The position numbers and the translations under genes were made by a program. 64,000 nucleotides of DNA from Nostocoides_A vanveenii (lineage in GTDB: Bacteria > Actinomycetota > Actinomycetes > Actinomycetales > Dermatophilaceae), in contig NZ_BAAAPN010000106.1 in the NCBI RefSeq assembly GCF_039531165.1, positions 29,365 to 93,364 of the forward strand, in the 5' to 3' direction. Under the pieces are notes generated by a model. It made no database searches. It had not been told where the DNA came from and was given only the letters and a program-made list of their open reading frames with translations. Below are positions 57,421-64,000 of the stretch, piece after piece (the stretch's first letter is position 1; each line of letters starts with the position of its first letter).

Positions 57421-57702
57421 AAGATGCGGAGACTCCGCACCGAAATGAACCGCCATCTGCCGGGGAACGTTACTGCGCCCGACCCGTGAACTCGACCCCC
57501 ACTAAGAGACCATCTGCACCCACGCGTTCAAACCCACGCTGCTCCCCAGCGCGACGGACAGGCCAGCGCGACGGACAGCCCCGGGCCTACCGCTCGTGGA
57601 AACACTCTGGCGTGTGCCCGGGACGTCGAGGACGCCCATGTGATCAACCTGTTGCGGGTGCCGTCCCTTCACCCAGGTCCCAAGAGCCGCTAACCCCTGC
57701 AC
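57421..57702. other. Non-coding stretch between mobile elements
   Basis: No gene seen. It begins with the right copy of the IS21 target duplication, holds a 17-bp tandem pair (AGCGCGACGGACAGGCC, then AGCGCGACGGACAGCCC at 57,558-57,583), and the first copy of a 55-bp repeat that recurs at 59,450. Confidence 0.6.
57582..57636. repeat. 55-bp direct repeat, copy 1
   Basis: CGGGCCTACCGCTCGTGGAA...GACGTCGAGGACGCC is identical to 59,450-59,504. It is followed here by CATGTGATC. I do not recognise it; it could be the end of an element or a duplicated target. Confidence 0.85.
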
Positions 57703-57819
57703 ACTAAATTGGCTCTTCCAATCGAGGGTGTAGCAAGCGGTAGCGCGTCGCTGACGGGTTGAGGGTCGAGGTCTCCCGATGATGGAAGTTCTCACACTGT
57801 CCATCTGGAAGACCTCGAC

Positions 57820-58089
57820 ATGCTCGACGCTACCTTCACGACCCCGGACCTGACCACCTTCACCGGCCTGGACACCCTTGGCTTGCAGGTCACCGGTCAG
57901 TTCCTCCAGCCCGACCGTGCGGTGCTCGCCTGCCGAGTCCTCGACCCGGACGACTGGTGTCACCGGTGCGGTTGTCACGGGCGCCCACGCGACACCGTCA
58001 GCCGGCGGCTGGCGCACGAACCGTTCGGTTGGCGACCCACCGTCTTGTTGATCACGCTCCGCCGCTACCGGGGACTGCTGCACGGATAG
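57820..58089 (+). pseudogene. ISL3-family transposase, N-terminal fragment
   Basis: MLDATFTTPDLTTFTGLDTL followed by CRVLDPDDWCHRCGCHGRPRD, the N-terminal zinc-binding cysteines of ISL3 transposases, then VLLITLRRYRGLLHG. The IS3-type element is inserted at the CTGCAC codons. Even without it, the catalytic part is absent. Confidence 0.85.
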
Positions 58090-58102
58090 GTGACATGTTG
58101 GG

Positions 58103-58998
58103 TTAGGCCGCCTGTGTGGCGGTTTCGGTCATAGTGGTCTCGAACTCGATGGGCGTCAACTTCCCGAGGCGGATCTGCCGGCGCCGGCGGTGGTAGGTGC
58201 GTTCGGTCCAGGTGACGATCGCGATGCGTAGCTGGTCGCGGGTGCGCCAGCGATGTCGGTCGAGGACGTTCTTCTCCAAGAGGGCGAACCAGCATTCCAT
58301 GGCGGCATTGTCAGCGCTTGAGCCGACTTGCCCCATGGACCCGACGAGCCCGTGCCGGGTCAGTGCCCGCAGGTATTTCCTGGCCCGGACCTGGCTACCG
58401 CGGTCGGAGTGCACGATGCAGCCCGCGACGTCCTGGCCGGCAGCGGCCCGGTTGGCGACCGCGTTCTCCAGCGCTTGCACGGCCAGCCTGGCCTGCATCC
58501 GCGCACCGATCGAGTAGCCGACAATCCGGCCGGACCACACATCCTTGACCACACACAGATAGAGCTTGCCTTCCGCGGTCCACTGTTCGGTGATATCGGT
58601 CAGCCACAACTGGTTCGGGCCCGGCGCGGTGAACTGGCGCTTGACCAGATCGTCATGGGCCGGGGGGCCAGGACGACCGTTCCTTGCCGCGCTTGGTGCC
58701 GAACACGCTCCACCAGCCGTGCTCCGAACACACCTTCCAGGCGGTCCGATCACACAAGTCCTGGCCGGCGTCGCGGGCTTCATCGGCCAGCAACCGGTAC
58801 CCGAACTCCGGGTCGTCCTCGTGGGCGAGGAAGAGCGCGTGCGCCCGATGCGCCGCCGCCCATTCAGCATCGGTCACCGGATCAGCCAACCACCGGTAGT
58901 AGGGCTGTCGAGCGATTCAGCACCCGGCACGTCACCGCCACAGCCACCCTGATCGGGGCGTCCTGCGCGGCCAGCTCACGGACGAGCGGGTACATCAT
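58103..58998 (-). pseudogene. IS3-family transposase OrfB, frameshifted
   Basis: ATG at 58,998 overlaps the orfA stop. Reading needs frame changes at about 58,910 and 58,670: MMYPLVRELAAQDAPIRVAV, then ADPVTDAEWAAAHRAHALFL and GYRLLADEARDAGQDL, then the rve domain with WLTDITEQWT (Asp), HSDRGSQV (Asp) and AAMECWFALLEKNVL (Glu). The catalytic triad is present but not in one frame. Confidence 0.83.
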
Positions 58999-59290
58999 TT
59001 TGGGGGCAGATTCGCCTGCGAGAGATACGCCGCTGCCCGGCGCAGCACCTCGTTCTCTTGCTCCAGCAACCGGATCCGGCGCTTGGCATCCCGCAACTCG
59101 CCCAGCTCCTCCCGACCCGGCCCCGCCTTGACGCCAGCGTCCCGGTCGGCCTGGGTCATCCAGTTCGTCAGACACGACTCCGAGATCCCGAAATCCTTCG
59201 CGACCTGCTTGACCCCGTCACCCCCTCCTCCCGCTGCTGAGCCACCCGCACGATATCGTCACGGAACTCCTTCGGATACGCCTCCGGCAT
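58995..59290 (-). pseudogene. IS3-family transposase OrfA, frameshifted
   Basis: Starts MPEAYPKEFRDDIVRVAQQR at 59,290; the helix-turn-helix continues in another frame after about 59,220 (VKQVAKDFGISESCLTNWMT), then a leucine-zipper-like end RIRLLEQENEVLRRAAAYL. One base is missing in GGGGTGACGGGGTC. It ends at TGA 58,995-58,997. Confidence 0.8.
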
Positions 59291-59449
59291 GATGAACATC
59301 CTTCCCTGTGACACCCCATGGCACCACAGATCAGCTGTCACCTATCCCTGCACCGTTCCCATCCCTACTCGAAACCGGCGGCTTCAGACAGCAACTACAC
59401 CCTCGATTGTGAAGGGCCACTAAATTGGCCCAAGTCAGGTCGCCGCGCG

Positions 59450-59504
59450 CGGGCCTACCGCTCGTGGAAACACTCTGGCGTGTGCCCGGGACGTCGAGGA
59501 CGCC
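59450..59504. repeat. 55-bp direct repeat, copy 2
   Basis: Identical to 57,582-57,636. The identity stops three bases before the left end of the IS256-type element (59,508), so this copy was probably cut by that insertion. Confidence 0.85.
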
Positions 59505-59545
59505 TGTGGGGTCTGTCCGACGAACGGTGTTTCTGACGTTCATTG

Positions 59546-59759
59546 CTAGAGGCTCTCGGCTGCCGGCATGCGGTCGGCGAAGGTGACGGCGAACGCGTTG
59601 AGTGCGGGCTTCCAGCGCATGGCCCATCGTGCCTGACCGGTGCCCTTGGGGTCCATCCCTCGGGTCACGAGGTAGAGGACCTTGAGCGCGGCCTGCTCGG
59701 TGGGGAAGTGCCCGCGGGCGGTGACCGCGCGCCGGTACCGCGCGTTCAGGCTCTCGTTG
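59546..59759 (-). pseudogene. IS256-family transposase, C-terminal part
   Basis: Reads ESLNARYRRAVTARGHFPTE, QAALKVLYLVTRGMDPKGTG and RWAMRWKPALNAFAVTFADR, ending at TAG. This is the typical mutator transposase C-terminus and continues the STNAI segment that ends at 63,698. Confidence 0.88.
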
Positions 59760-59859
59760 GTTATCTTGAGCCACTGGCCGGGCTGGTGCCTTGACCTGCG
59801 GTTTTTCGTGCTGGACGTGTCCGGGACGAGGGTGTTCGGGGGCGTGTCCGGGCTCGTCG

Positions 59860-60261
59860 TCAGGGGCGGTTTTCGAGTGGGTCTCGGGCGTGTCGCGCGC
59901 GCTGGTCGCCGAGGGCTTGGGCGAGGGCGTGCCGCAGTTGCTGGTTGTCGGCCTCCAGTTCGCCGATCCTTTGGTGTGCGAGTTGCAGGCGTTGCCTGAG
60001 GGAGCTGTCGCTGGCGGCCTGCCGGGCGGGCACGGCAGGGACTGTCGTCCGCCGTGGGCGTTCCGCGCGGATCTGGGCGAGCAGGTCGGCCTGGGTGTAC
60101 AGCCAGGATCGGGATACCCCGGCGCGCTGCGCGAGCACGCTGACCGTGATGGTCTGCTCGGTGGTGGCCAGGTGCCGCAGGGTGCTGACGGCACGGCGAC
60201 GGGTCTGCTCCGCGCGGGAGCGGGCGGCCTTGGCGAGGTGGCGGCTGTTGTCAGCTCTCAT
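59860..60261 (-). CDS. tnpC: TnpC-like protein (DUF6262)
   Basis: 133 residues: Arg-rich N-terminus with a helix-turn-helix (ITVSVLAQRAGVSRSWLYTQADL) and a C-terminal coiled coil (LRQRLQLAHQRIGELEADNQQLRHALAQAL). The size and position match Tn554 TnpC (about 125 residues), which influences the efficiency and orientation of transposition. It overlaps the tnpB 3' end by 11 bases. Confidence 0.85.
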   Translation of the reverse strand: MRADNSRHLAKAARSRAEQTRRRAVSTLRHLATTEQTITVSVLAQRAGVSRSWLYTQADLLAQIRAERPRRTTVPAVPARQAASDSSLRQRLQLAHQRIGELEADNQQLRHALAQALGDQRARHARDPLENRP

Positions 60262-62482
60262 CGTTCTCCTCGGGGTGTTCGAGCGCGGTGATGATCGACT
60301 CGAGGTTGCTCAGCACGTCCTGGTTCATCTGGGCCACTCGGGTCCGGCCTTGGGCCTCGGCGCGGGTGATCAGTTCGATGACCTGGGCGCGGTGCTCGCG
60401 GTGAGCGGGCAGGTGGGTCGCGGTGGTCAGGAACATCGGGCAGGTCAGGCACGCGTTGGCGTGGGGACATGCCTTGTGGATCGGCAGGGCGCAGTGCCCG
60501 TTGGGCAGTGCCTGGGTCGCGGCGGCGAGGCGGTGACCGGTCCAGGCGGCGTCGGCCAGCGGGCTGCCCGGTTCGCTGGGGATGGCGGCGCCGGTGATGT
60601 CGACCTTGCGGGCGGCGTCCCAGTGCCGGCGGACGGTGTCGTCGTGCAGCCTGGCGTAGTGGGCCGTCATCTGTGACGAGTCGTGGTCCAGGATGCGGCG
60701 CACGACCTCTTGGGGCACGTCCCGGTTGATCAGTCGAGTGCCCAGGGTGTGCCTCCACTGGTGCGGGGTCAAGTGCACGCGATGGGCGTGTTCGTCTCGT
60801 ACGTCGAGGGATTCGAGCCACCGATACAACGCGGCCCGGTAGGTGGAGGTGCTCAGCGGGATGGCCCGGTCGGGGTTCTTCGTCGGCCGCGGGAACAGCA
60901 CCGGCGGCGCGGTGGCCTCGGCGGTGAGGCGTGCCTGTTGGGCACGAATCAGGGTGTGCAGTTCCTCGTCGAGGGGGACGAGGGCCTCACGGTTCATCTT
61001 GTGGTTGACGTAGCGCAGGTAGGGCGCGCCTTTGGGGTCGGTGACCAGGCAGTCGTAGGACAGCCTGGTCGCGTCGCCGACGCGCAGCCCGCAGCGGATC
61101 AGGATCAGGGTGATCACCGCCCCGGCAGGGTCGGACCAGGCCGCGATCGCGGTCGGCGCCTCGAGCTGGGCCATCACATGCTCGGCCACCGCGCGCGGCC
61201 CGCGCTGCGGGCGGGGCGGGTTGTCGTCGGTGAACAGGGCCGCGGTCGGGTGCAGCGGCGCCCAGCCCCGCTGCCGGACGGCCTCGAGGAAGCCGCGCAG
61301 CTGCCCGATGTGGACCTGGCGTCGGTGGGCGGTTGGGACGCCGGTGGAAAGGTCGGCCAAGTAGCCCTCGAGCACGACCCGGGTGAGCGCCTGCGGAGCG
61401 TCGATCCGTGCCTGCTGCAGGTAGCCGGCGAGCCGGGTCACCGCGGTCAGGCCGCGGCGGACGGCCTCGAGCCCGACACCGGTGGCCAGCCGTTGCCGGG
61501 TCCACCGTTTGGTCGCCTCACGCAGCCACGGCTGGGCGATCCGGGTGAAGTCGAGGGTGAGGTTGCCGGGATAGCCGAGCCGGCGCAGCTGCCATACCTC
61601 GCGCGGGTACTCGGCCACCCAGCCGCTGCCGGCGGCGAGGTCGGCGACCCGTTGATGGGCGTACACGAGCAGGCCACGGCCGTTGCTGTCGCGTCGCCCG
61701 GACGCGGTGAACGCCTTACGCCAGGACCGCTCGTCCCCGTCGCGCAGGCTGGGAACGTCGGCCTCGAGCAGGAACGACACGAGGCGCCCTACGACCTCCG
61801 GAGGTGTCCGGCTGGCACGCTCGTCGTGCCGACACTGGATGACGTAGGCCAGCTCCCAGCGCAGCGGCTCAGGCAGCCGGGCCAGGACGATCACCTGGTC
61901 CGAGGGAACCCGGAGCGCGGCGAACTCACGAGCGAACACCACCGGGTCCGGGCGCCCGTTCGCGCGCCACGTGCTGTGGTGGGCGTGACAGAACGGCCCG
62001 GCCGCTTGCGGCCACAACAAGCATCCCGGGACGTGGCACGCCTCGGCGACCGGCGCCTTGATCGGCGGTGGCCCCGCGGCGAGCCACTGCTCGAAGTCGG
62101 GGCGCCCGGAACGTTCCCACCCTTGAGCATGTAACTGGCACAGACCTTTTCGTGCTACCCCGTACCCGCACGCCTCGACCCGGCAGGCCCGGTTCGGGCG
62201 CTGACGTGCCCAGCCCGGATCGGTGCTCGCAACGAACTCGTCCACATCGGGCCGGCCCGCCTTGGCCCACCGGTGGTGGTGCCCGGCGCACATCCCGTGC
62301 CCGCGGGCCAGCCGCTGACAGCCTTCGACCAGGCATGGCCCCGCGGAGTAGGCCGGGTCGTTCACGCCGACCACGATCCGGTCGGCCGCGAACTCCGGCC
62401 GCAGCGCCGTGCGGACCCGAGCCGTCCACGCTGCCTCGCTGCCGCGGCCGGTGCGTAGCGGCAGCACGATAGCCGAGGTCAC
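60251..62482 (-). CDS. tnpB: Tyrosine recombinase TnpB-like, with N-terminal Cys/His repeats
   Basis: 743 residues from the GTG at 62,482, overlapping the tnpA stop (GTGA). The N-terminal part has three repeats of the form CxxxxC-x(9-11)-C-x2-H (CLVEGCQRLARGHGMCAGHH, CRVEACGYGVARKGLCQLHA, CHVPGCLLWPQAAGPFCHAH), probably zinc-binding. The C-terminal integrase domain has LIRCGLRVGDATRLS (Arg), HQWRHTLGTRLI (HxxR) and ILDHDSSQMTAHYA (His, Tyr). A Cys cluster near the end (CLTCPMF) may bind metal too. Longer than Tn554 TnpB (about 630). Confidence 0.9.
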   Translation of the reverse strand: MTSAIVLPLRTGRGSEAAWTARVRTALRPEFAADRIVVGVNDPAYSAGPCLVEGCQRLARGHGMCAGHHHRWAKAGRPDVDEFVASTDPGWARQRPNRACRVEACGYGVARKGLCQLHAQGWERSGRPDFEQWLAAGPPPIKAPVAEACHVPGCLLWPQAAGPFCHAHHSTWRANGRPDPVVFAREFAALRVPSDQVIVLARLPEPLRWELAYVIQCRHDERASRTPPEVVGRLVSFLLEADVPSLRDGDERSWRKAFTASGRRDSNGRGLLVYAHQRVADLAAGSGWVAEYPREVWQLRRLGYPGNLTLDFTRIAQPWLREATKRWTRQRLATGVGLEAVRRGLTAVTRLAGYLQQARIDAPQALTRVVLEGYLADLSTGVPTAHRRQVHIGQLRGFLEAVRQRGWAPLHPTAALFTDDNPPRPQRGPRAVAEHVMAQLEAPTAIAAWSDPAGAVITLILIRCGLRVGDATRLSYDCLVTDPKGAPYLRYVNHKMNREALVPLDEELHTLIRAQQARLTAEATAPPVLFPRPTKNPDRAIPLSTSTYRAALYRWLESLDVRDEHAHRVHLTPHQWRHTLGTRLINRDVPQEVVRRILDHDSSQMTAHYARLHDDTVRRHWDAARKVDITGAAIPSEPGSPLADAAWTGHRLAAATQALPNGHCALPIHKACPHANACLTCPMFLTTATHLPAHREHRAQVIELITRAEAQGRTRVAQMNQDVLSNLESIITALEHPEENDES

Positions 62483-63594
62483 GACACGTCCTCGGTCAGC
62501 ACACCGGCACGGGTGAGCGCGGCCCGGGTGTCGGCCACGGTCAGGTGCGCGTACGTGCTCGAGGTCGTGGCCACCGACGCGTGCCCCAGCAGTGAGGAGA
62601 CGACCTCGACCGGCACATCGGAGCGCAACAGCCCGGTCGCGTACGTGTGCCGCAGCCAGTGCGGGTCGAAGTCGATCCCGGTCCGGGCACGCAGCCGCCG
62701 GACCAAGTCGTACACCGCCGCGTACTTCAGCGGTGAACCGACGCGCCCACCCCACAGATTGACGAAGACGTAGTCACTGTCGAGCTCGCCGTACTCCTCG
62801 ATCAGGTAGTCGGCGTAGCACCGGACCAGCGAGGCCGGGACCGGGATCGTCCGCGGGACCAACGATTTGGAGCGGGCCCGGTTGTCGTTGTCACGGGCGA
62901 TCACCCGCACCTGCCGCTCGGCCGCGTCCCAGTCCTCATGCCGCAGCCCGAGCGCCTCACCGACTCGCATCCCAGTGCTCGCGAGCACCTCGAGCAGCAG
63001 CCGGTCCCGGCGCCGCTGGCACGCCCCGATCAGCGCCTCGACCTCCTGCCGGTCGAGGGTGCGCGGTGTGCGCCGTCCAGCCCGGACCCGCACCACCGGC
63101 GCGGCGACCGGCCTGGACTTGCTCACGTGGTGCAGGAACCCGCGAGCCCCGCCCCGCCGGCCCGCAGGGCGCCACACGCTCAACGCGGCGTGCACCGCAA
63201 GCCCGGACCGGCTCGCGTGCTGGTACATCGACCCGACCGCCGCGAGCTTGCGGTTGATCGTCGCAGCCGAACAATGCTCGCCCAGCGGCAGCACCGCCAC
63301 CCCTGCGCCACGCGCTGAAGGTGGCAGCCGCAGCCACGCCACGAACGCCGCGACGTCCTCGACCGACACCGCGGCCCAGTCCAGCGCACGACCGGCGAGG
63401 AAGGCGAACCAGTCCCTCAGGTCATGGGCGTACGCCTTGACCGTGTTCGGCGACCGTCCCGCATCGGTCAAGAACGACAGGAACCGCTCGGCCGGCTCCA
63501 CGAGCTGCCCGTCCTCACCGACCACCGTCCACGACTCACGCCGCGAGCCGGACACCACCACTCGAGCAACGAACACCGAACCTCCCACGACCAT
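62479..63594 (-). CDS. tnpA: Tyrosine recombinase TnpA-like
   Basis: 371 residues from the ATG at 63,594 (MVVGGSVFVARVVVSGSRRE); an ATG at 63,657 is less likely because it lies close to the transposon end. The SAM-like N-terminal core-binding domain (AERFLSFLTDAGRSPNTVKAYAHDL) is followed by the catalytic domain with STGMRVGEALGL (Arg), HWLRHTYATGLL (HxxR), LLGHASVATTSSTYAHL (His, Tyr). First gene of the transposon operon. It looks intact. Confidence 0.92.
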   Translation of the reverse strand: MVVGGSVFVARVVVSGSRRESWTVVGEDGQLVEPAERFLSFLTDAGRSPNTVKAYAHDLRDWFAFLAGRALDWAAVSVEDVAAFVAWLRLPPSARGAGVAVLPLGEHCSAATINRKLAAVGSMYQHASRSGLAVHAALSVWRPAGRRGGARGFLHHVSKSRPVAAPVVRVRAGRRTPRTLDRQEVEALIGACQRRRDRLLLEVLASTGMRVGEALGLRHEDWDAAERQVRVIARDNDNRARSKSLVPRTIPVPASLVRCYADYLIEEYGELDSDYVFVNLWGGRVGSPLKYAAVYDLVRRLRARTGIDFDPHWLRHTYATGLLRSDVPVEVVSSLLGHASVATTSSTYAHLTVADTRAALTRAGVLTEDVS

Positions 63595-63697
63595 GCCTGC
63601 TGGACGGCTGCAGATAAGCACGTCCAGCACGCACGATGGGGGACCGATCCAGGCCATCGGCTACATCAACGACACCCTGAAGCTGGCTCAAGATAAC

Positions 63698-63883
63698 GAT
63701 CGCGTTGGTGGAGAACAGGACCCGCCGGATCTCGACGTCGTAGGCCAGGAACGGCGTGAACTCTTCCCACGCGGCCCGCCACAGCCGACCGATGGCGGGG
63801 TAGGTCTTGCCCCACTTCTCCTCGAGCTCTTCGAACGCGGCCCAGGCAGCCTGGTCGGTGGCCGCGGTGTAGATCTTGCGCAT
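63698..63883 (-). pseudogene. IS256-family transposase, internal part
   Basis: Reads MRKIYTAATDQAAWAAFEEL, EEKWGKTYPAIGRLWRAAWE and FTPFLAYDVEIRRVLFSTNA, a mutator-type segment that normally precedes ESLNARY. Beyond STNAI the sequence belongs to the Tn554-like transposon. A little more homologous sequence (LHRNLDATLARD) can be read to about 63,920, then a stop codon. Confidence 0.85.
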
Positions 63884-63920
63884 GTCCCGGGCGAGGGTGG
63901 CGTCCAGATTCCGGTGTAAA

Positions 63921-64000
63921 CGCGCGGGCCTTGGTTCAGGTTTCGTGGGGTTGATGTTACGCGGTGGCGGTGACAGCGTCGGTTTGGTGGGCGTGGTCGA
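63921..64000. other. Window edge, unassigned
   Basis: No gene can be supported in the last 80 bases. The IS256-type frame has a stop (TAA) near 63,960 on the minus strand, so a further rearrangement or element end probably lies here. Confidence 0.4.

Larger units (their letters stand above)
58084..59347. mobile_element. IS3-type element inside the ISL3 remnant
   Basis: Inverted ends GGATAGGTGACA (58,084) and TGTCACCTATCC (ending 59,347). CTGCAC occurs directly on both sides (58,078-58,083 and 59,348-59,353); this may be a target duplication, although IS3 elements normally make 3-4 bp. It contains orfA and orfB on the minus strand, both frameshifted. Confidence 0.82.
57711..59418. mobile_element. 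ISL3-type element, internally deleted and interrupted by an IS3-type element
   Basis: Inverted ends GGCTCTTCCAATCGAGGGTG (57,711) and its counterpart ending at 59,418 (complement GGCCCTTCACAATCGAGGGT). An exact 8-bp target duplication ACTAAATT flanks it (57,703-57,710 and 59,419-59,426), as expected for ISL3. Only the first 90 codons of the transposase remain; after removing the inserted IS3-type element, too little sequence is left for the rest, so most of the gene was deleted. Confidence 0.88.
59760..63697. mobile_element. Tn554-like transposon (tnpA-tnpB-tnpC)
   Basis: A 3,938-bp unit with inverted ends GTTATCTTGAGCCA at 59,760 (plus strand) and at 63,697 (minus strand). Three genes on the minus strand match the Tn554 plan of two tyrosine recombinases and a small third protein. 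It is inserted in the IS256 transposase gene between the Ile codon of STNAI and ESLNARY. The junction bases differ (GATC on one side, CAAC on the other), as expected for Tn554-type insertion without target duplication. Confidence 0.88.
59508..64000. mobile_element. IS256-type element split by a Tn554-like transposon (right end outside window or lost)
   Basis: Left end GGGGTCTGTCCGACGAAC resembles IS256/mutator-family ends. The transposase C-terminus is at 59,546-59,759 and an upstream part at 63,698-63,883, separated by the Tn554-like transposon. Upstream of 63,930 the frame has a stop and I cannot follow the transposase further, so it may be truncated there too. Confidence 0.75.

Noticed and set aside
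58078..59353. CTGCAC as a certain 6-bp target duplication of the IS3-type element
   Set aside because: The direct copies are real, but IS3 elements normally make 3-4 bp duplications; part of the match may be chance, so it is kept only as a possibility.

Overview
The window is high-GC DNA (roughly 70 % by eye) from an actinobacterium. I infer Micrococcales, possibly the Intrasporangiaceae/Dermatophilaceae group, because of the gene set sucC-sucD, DUF6350, purN, purH, folD, DUF3017 and mdh, a monomeric isocitrate dehydrogenase, frequent GTG starts and ATGA/GTGA gene overlaps. The genus cannot be fixed from the sequence alone. I saw no rRNA, tRNA or CRISPR array.

Bases 1-36,660 read as intact chromosome. 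They hold a two-component system overlapping a GH32 fructosidase gene; an oxidoreductase and two acetyltransferases; PcrA helicase; an M23 cell-wall peptidase; two ECF sigma factor modules, each with a membrane-anchored partner; sucCD; a prepilin peptidase; DUF6350; purN; purH; folD and DUF3017. Then come two divergent groups (about 24.7-34.7 kb) built around a CarH/LitR-type B12 photoreceptor, photolyase, a CFA-synthase-like methyltransferase, an FAD oxidoreductase, DUF1365, a CPBP protease, an NAD-binding/TspO fusion and an SRPBCC/SDR fusion. mdh and a ceramidase-like membrane protein close this part. Convergent gene ends are marked by unusually long palindromes, two of which are copies of one dispersed element.

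Bases 36,660-52,810 are a decaying accessory region: a frameshifted Nudix gene, broken PqqD and nucleotidyltransferase genes, aqpZ, a sodium/solute symporter, and second copies of icd (a pseudogene, next to an intact copy 5.7 kb further on), aqpZ (truncated) and a PqqD-like gene (frameshifted). Interleaved is a sugar nucleotide/glycan initiation set: a UDP-sugar 4-epimerase, a PglC-like transferase, a PglD-like acetyltransferase, a PglF-like 4,6-dehydratase and a frameshifted PglE-like aminotransferase. Together these look like a bacillosamine-type pathway whose aminotransferase step is now broken.

Bases 53,009-64,000 are almost pure mobile DNA: three host elements in a row, each carrying a second element inside it. 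IS21 (6-bp target duplication AAGATG) holds an IS1634-type element; an ISL3-type remnant (8-bp target duplication ACTAAATT) holds an IS3-type element; an IS256-type transposase gene is split by a complete Tn554-like transposon (tnpA-tnpB-tnpC, 14-bp inverted ends).

The most unexpected signal is a non-palindromic octamer, GGCATACG/CGTATGCC. I counted about 40 copies in the first 48.4 kb, evenly on both strands, and none in the last 15.5 kb. One inverted pair forms a terminator-like hairpin. This resembles the behaviour of DNA uptake sequences, which to my knowledge are not described in actinobacteria.
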